64,000 nucleotides of DNA from Gracilimonas sp046602855. GTDB taxonomy: Bacteria; Bacteroidota; Rhodothermia; Balneolales; Balneolaceae. Below, piece after piece: positions 62,388 to 64,000 of the stretch (its first letter is position 1; the number at the start of each line of letters is the position of its first letter). The DNA is taken from assembly GCF_046602855.1 (NCBI RefSeq), contig NZ_JBKINJ010000001.1:1674001-1738000 (forward strand), written 5' to 3'. The notes beneath the pieces were generated by a model. The model saw only the letters and a list, made by a program, of their open reading frames with translations. It did no database searches and was not told the origin of the DNA. Both the position numbers and the translations under genes were made by a program.

Positions 62388-62969
62388 TTACTCGCTCACA
62401 ATTACTTTAGCATGACGAATGGTTCTATTTCCGATCTTATAGCCACTTTCCAGGACCTGCAATACGACATCACTCCCGGTCTTTTCATCTGGAGCCGGTT
62501 GCTTCATCATAGCATCATGTAGATTCACATCAAATGGTACGCCGGTCTCATCGATCCTTTCTACCCCATGCTTTTCAAGTACATTCTTGAATTTTTCAGC
62601 TACCATGGTAACCCCTTCCAAAAAGCTGTCTTCGATCTCAGATTCTTCAGCCGCTTTCAGCGTACGTAACAGATCATCAGCTATTGGCATAAAATCTTCT
62701 AATGCCCCAGCTTTGGCTTCTTCAAACAACTGTACACGCTCGCGTTGTACTCTCTTTCTGATATTATCGAGCTCAGCTGCTTTACGAAGCAGTGAGTCTT
62801 TGGTATGTGCTAATTCAGCTTCAAGTTCCTCGATCCTGCTTTGTTCTTCGTCTGACTCATTCTCAGTAGAATCCTCGATATCCTCAGGAGTTTCAATGTC
62901 TTCAGTATCCTGATCAGTAGTCTCCTCTTGATCGGCTATCTGTTGTTCTGCTTCTTTTTTCTTACTCAT
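62388..62969 (-). CDS. grpE: Nucleotide exchange factor GrpE
   Basis: Exchanges ADP for ATP on DnaK. The 193-residue protein has a strongly acidic N-terminal coiled-coil region (about 1-60) and the conserved RKRVQRERVQLFEEAKAGALEDFMPIADDLLRTL helix. The C-terminal beta-wing follows, with VPFDVNLHDAMMKQPAPDEKTG and YKIGNRTIRHAKVIVSE. No CIRCE operator is visible upstream and no hrcA is adjacent. Cotranscribed with dnaJ. Confidence 0.96.
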   Translation of the reverse strand: MSKKKEAEQQIADQEETTDQDTEDIETPEDIEDSTENESDEEQSRIEELEAELAHTKDSLLRKAAELDNIRKRVQRERVQLFEEAKAGALEDFMPIADDLLRTLKAAEESEIEDSFLEGVTMVAEKFKNVLEKHGVERIDETGVPFDVNLHDAMMKQPAPDEKTGSDVVLQVLESGYKIGNRTIRHAKVIVSE

Positions 62970-63098
62970 TGATGATCATCAATTATTAAAATTTTTCGTT
63001 TTCTGGTTAAAAGAGAGCAAATAGCATGCCATTCACCCTATTCAAATCACTTAATGTCAAACTTACTCTTTTGAATTTACCAGCCGAATGACTGACAT

Positions 63099-63135
63099 AG
63101 AAAAGCCTCATACCTTATAGATATGAGGCTTTTTC
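63099..63135. terminator. Rho-independent terminator of the SGNH hydrolase gene
   Basis: AAGCCTCATA (63103-63112) pairs perfectly with TATGAGGCTT (63122-63131). A and T runs flank both sides, so it works in either direction. The leftward SGNH gene ends 26 bp away. Confidence 0.9.
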
Positions 63136-63160
63136 CAAACTATGTAATTATGCTATCTGA

Positions 63161-64000
63161 TCAGCTACCGATCTGACTTGCGCAATCTCCCGCACATATC
63201 TGAACACTTGGCAGATTGAGTACGTCAACCTCTGGTAGTGTAGCATTGAAATTTTCCTCAATAACTTTTAGAAACTCATTTGCTAATATTGCATTTCCTC
63301 TTTGGTTAGGATGAACTGCATCTGTAGACAGGATTCCATTAGGACTGAAATCAGGTTGAAGATTTACACCGTTAATTATGATACCTGGTGTTCCATCACT
63401 CAGGCCGAAGATATCTGCAAATACACCTGATGGAGCATTAGTGTCATAAAGCGCAAGGCGATCCGGGTAATTTGACACGGCATTTGCTATCATGCTGTTA
63501 AAAGTTGCTCTTTTTACTTCAATTTGCTGTTGTTCCTGAGGAATAAGAACCAACTCATCCCCTGCAGCTGATTGAGTTCCAACACCTGTGGCAAAAGCAG
63601 TTGCCGCTGATAATATCACAAGATCAGTGGATTCTGACTGTCGGTAATTTGGCAACCCAAGTGCAGATAAATCTGTTAATGTTTCATCTTCCATTACAAA
63701 TGGATTTGCCCCTACTTCAAATTCAATAGTTCTTCTTTGACGTTCATCTTCGTCAATTAATCCTGCACCTTCAGCCTGTAACAAGCCATTATTATAATCT
63801 TGATACCCATTATTTAAAGCTTCAGCCTGTTGCTGGCTTTCGAGAGGTATAGCATCATAAGGCACTGCTTGAAAGTACGCTAATCCCAAAAGAGGTGGTA
63901 TGTTAGCAACTACTCCATCAGCTTGAGTATTACCCATCAGTGAATTAATTACACCATTAAACTGTGCTTGAAAATCTCCATCATCAGTAAGAATATTTTC
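63161..64000 (-). CDS. SGNH/GDSL-type hydrolase, 5'-truncated
   Basis: The C-terminal 279 residues of an esterase-like protein; the frame stays open past the Met at 63937 to the window edge, so the start and the GDSx nucleophile block are missing. The C-terminal catalytic pair is visible in STDAVHPNQRGNAILANEFL (Asp and His in DxxHP). FNSMIANAVSNYPDRLALYD is the matching family segment. It ends DCASQIGS after a short Cys-containing tail. Probably exported, given family precedent; no direct evidence here. Confidence 0.78.
   Translation of the reverse strand, partial: ENILTDDGDFQAQFNGVINSLMGNTQADGVVANIPPLLGLAYFQAVPYDAIPLESQQQAEALNNGYQDYNNGLLQAEGAGLIDEDERQRRTIEFEVGANPFVMEDETLTDLSALGLPNYRQSESTDLVILSAATAFATGVGTQSAAGDELVLIPQEQQQIEVKRATFNSMIANAVSNYPDRLALYDTNAPSGVFADIFGLSDGTPGIIINGVNLQPDFSPNGILSTDAVHPNQRGNAILANEFLKVIEENFNATLPEVDVLNLPSVQICAGDCASQIGS

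Noticed and set aside
62970..63098. Searched for a CIRCE operator upstream of grpE
   Set aside because: No TTAGCACTC-N9-GAGTGCTAA-like sequence is present.

Overview
The window is a 64 kb piece of chromosome from a moderately AT-rich, free-living aerobic bacterium, most likely of the FCB superphylum (Bacteroidota / Balneolota-like). The pointers are: an AccD without the N-terminal zinc finger, as in Bacteroidota; poor Shine-Dalgarno sequences; a few promoters of the TAnnTTTG type; a TonB-dependent cobalamin receptor; and many exported peptidases. Genus cannot be fixed from what is visible. No IS element, prophage, CRISPR array, tRNA or rRNA gene was seen.

Layout. 0-4.2 kb: a 5'-truncated phosphohexomutase, a baeRF-family protein and a GAF histidine kinase. 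4.3-12.1 kb: a leftward housekeeping block (thioesterase, pyrC, tsaB, accD, dipeptidyl peptidase IV, obg, dprA). 12.3-22.1 kb: xseA, a YoaP-like protein, an AI-2E-type permease, pgk, cysteine desulfurase plus LOG, small proteins, an aldo/keto reductase and an RNase D. 22.1-29.5 kb: leftward genes for a CDF transporter, pyrophosphatase, exported phosphoesterase, and then an apparent ArsR-rhodanese-controlled operon (regulator, MFS, internally deleted DsrE, sterol-desaturase-like hydroxylase, methyltransferase) behind a 50 bp palindrome. 30-34.5 kb: a beta-helix lipoprotein and two small enzymes separated by gene-poor DNA with decayed coding fragments. 34.5-41 kb: B12-dependent ribonucleotide reductase, a very AT-rich intergenic region with DnaA boxes (candidate replication origin), and btuB behind a cobalamin riboswitch. 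41-52 kb: exported hydrolases, two paralogous cold-shock genes with matching leaders, and a PAD-family protein that has lost its catalytic residues. 52-64 kb: an ECF sigma factor with a membrane Ser/Thr kinase, pckA, prfA, purK-purE, an RRM protein, YbjQ, dnaJ-grpE and a truncated SGNH hydrolase.

How genes work together. B12 uptake (btuB and its riboswitch) adjoins a B12-dependent enzyme making deoxynucleotides, with the DnaA boxes between them. Genes left of about 38.4 kb run mostly leftward and genes to the right mostly rightward, which mildly favours an origin there. purK and purE form one CAIR-synthesis unit, grpE and dnaJ one chaperone unit, and the sigma factor and kinase probably one signalling unit. 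The most notable unexplained items are the candidate origin, the two long palindromes, the catalytically altered PAD-family protein, the deleted DsrE gene, the shared cold-shock leaders and two heptanucleotide tandem arrays.
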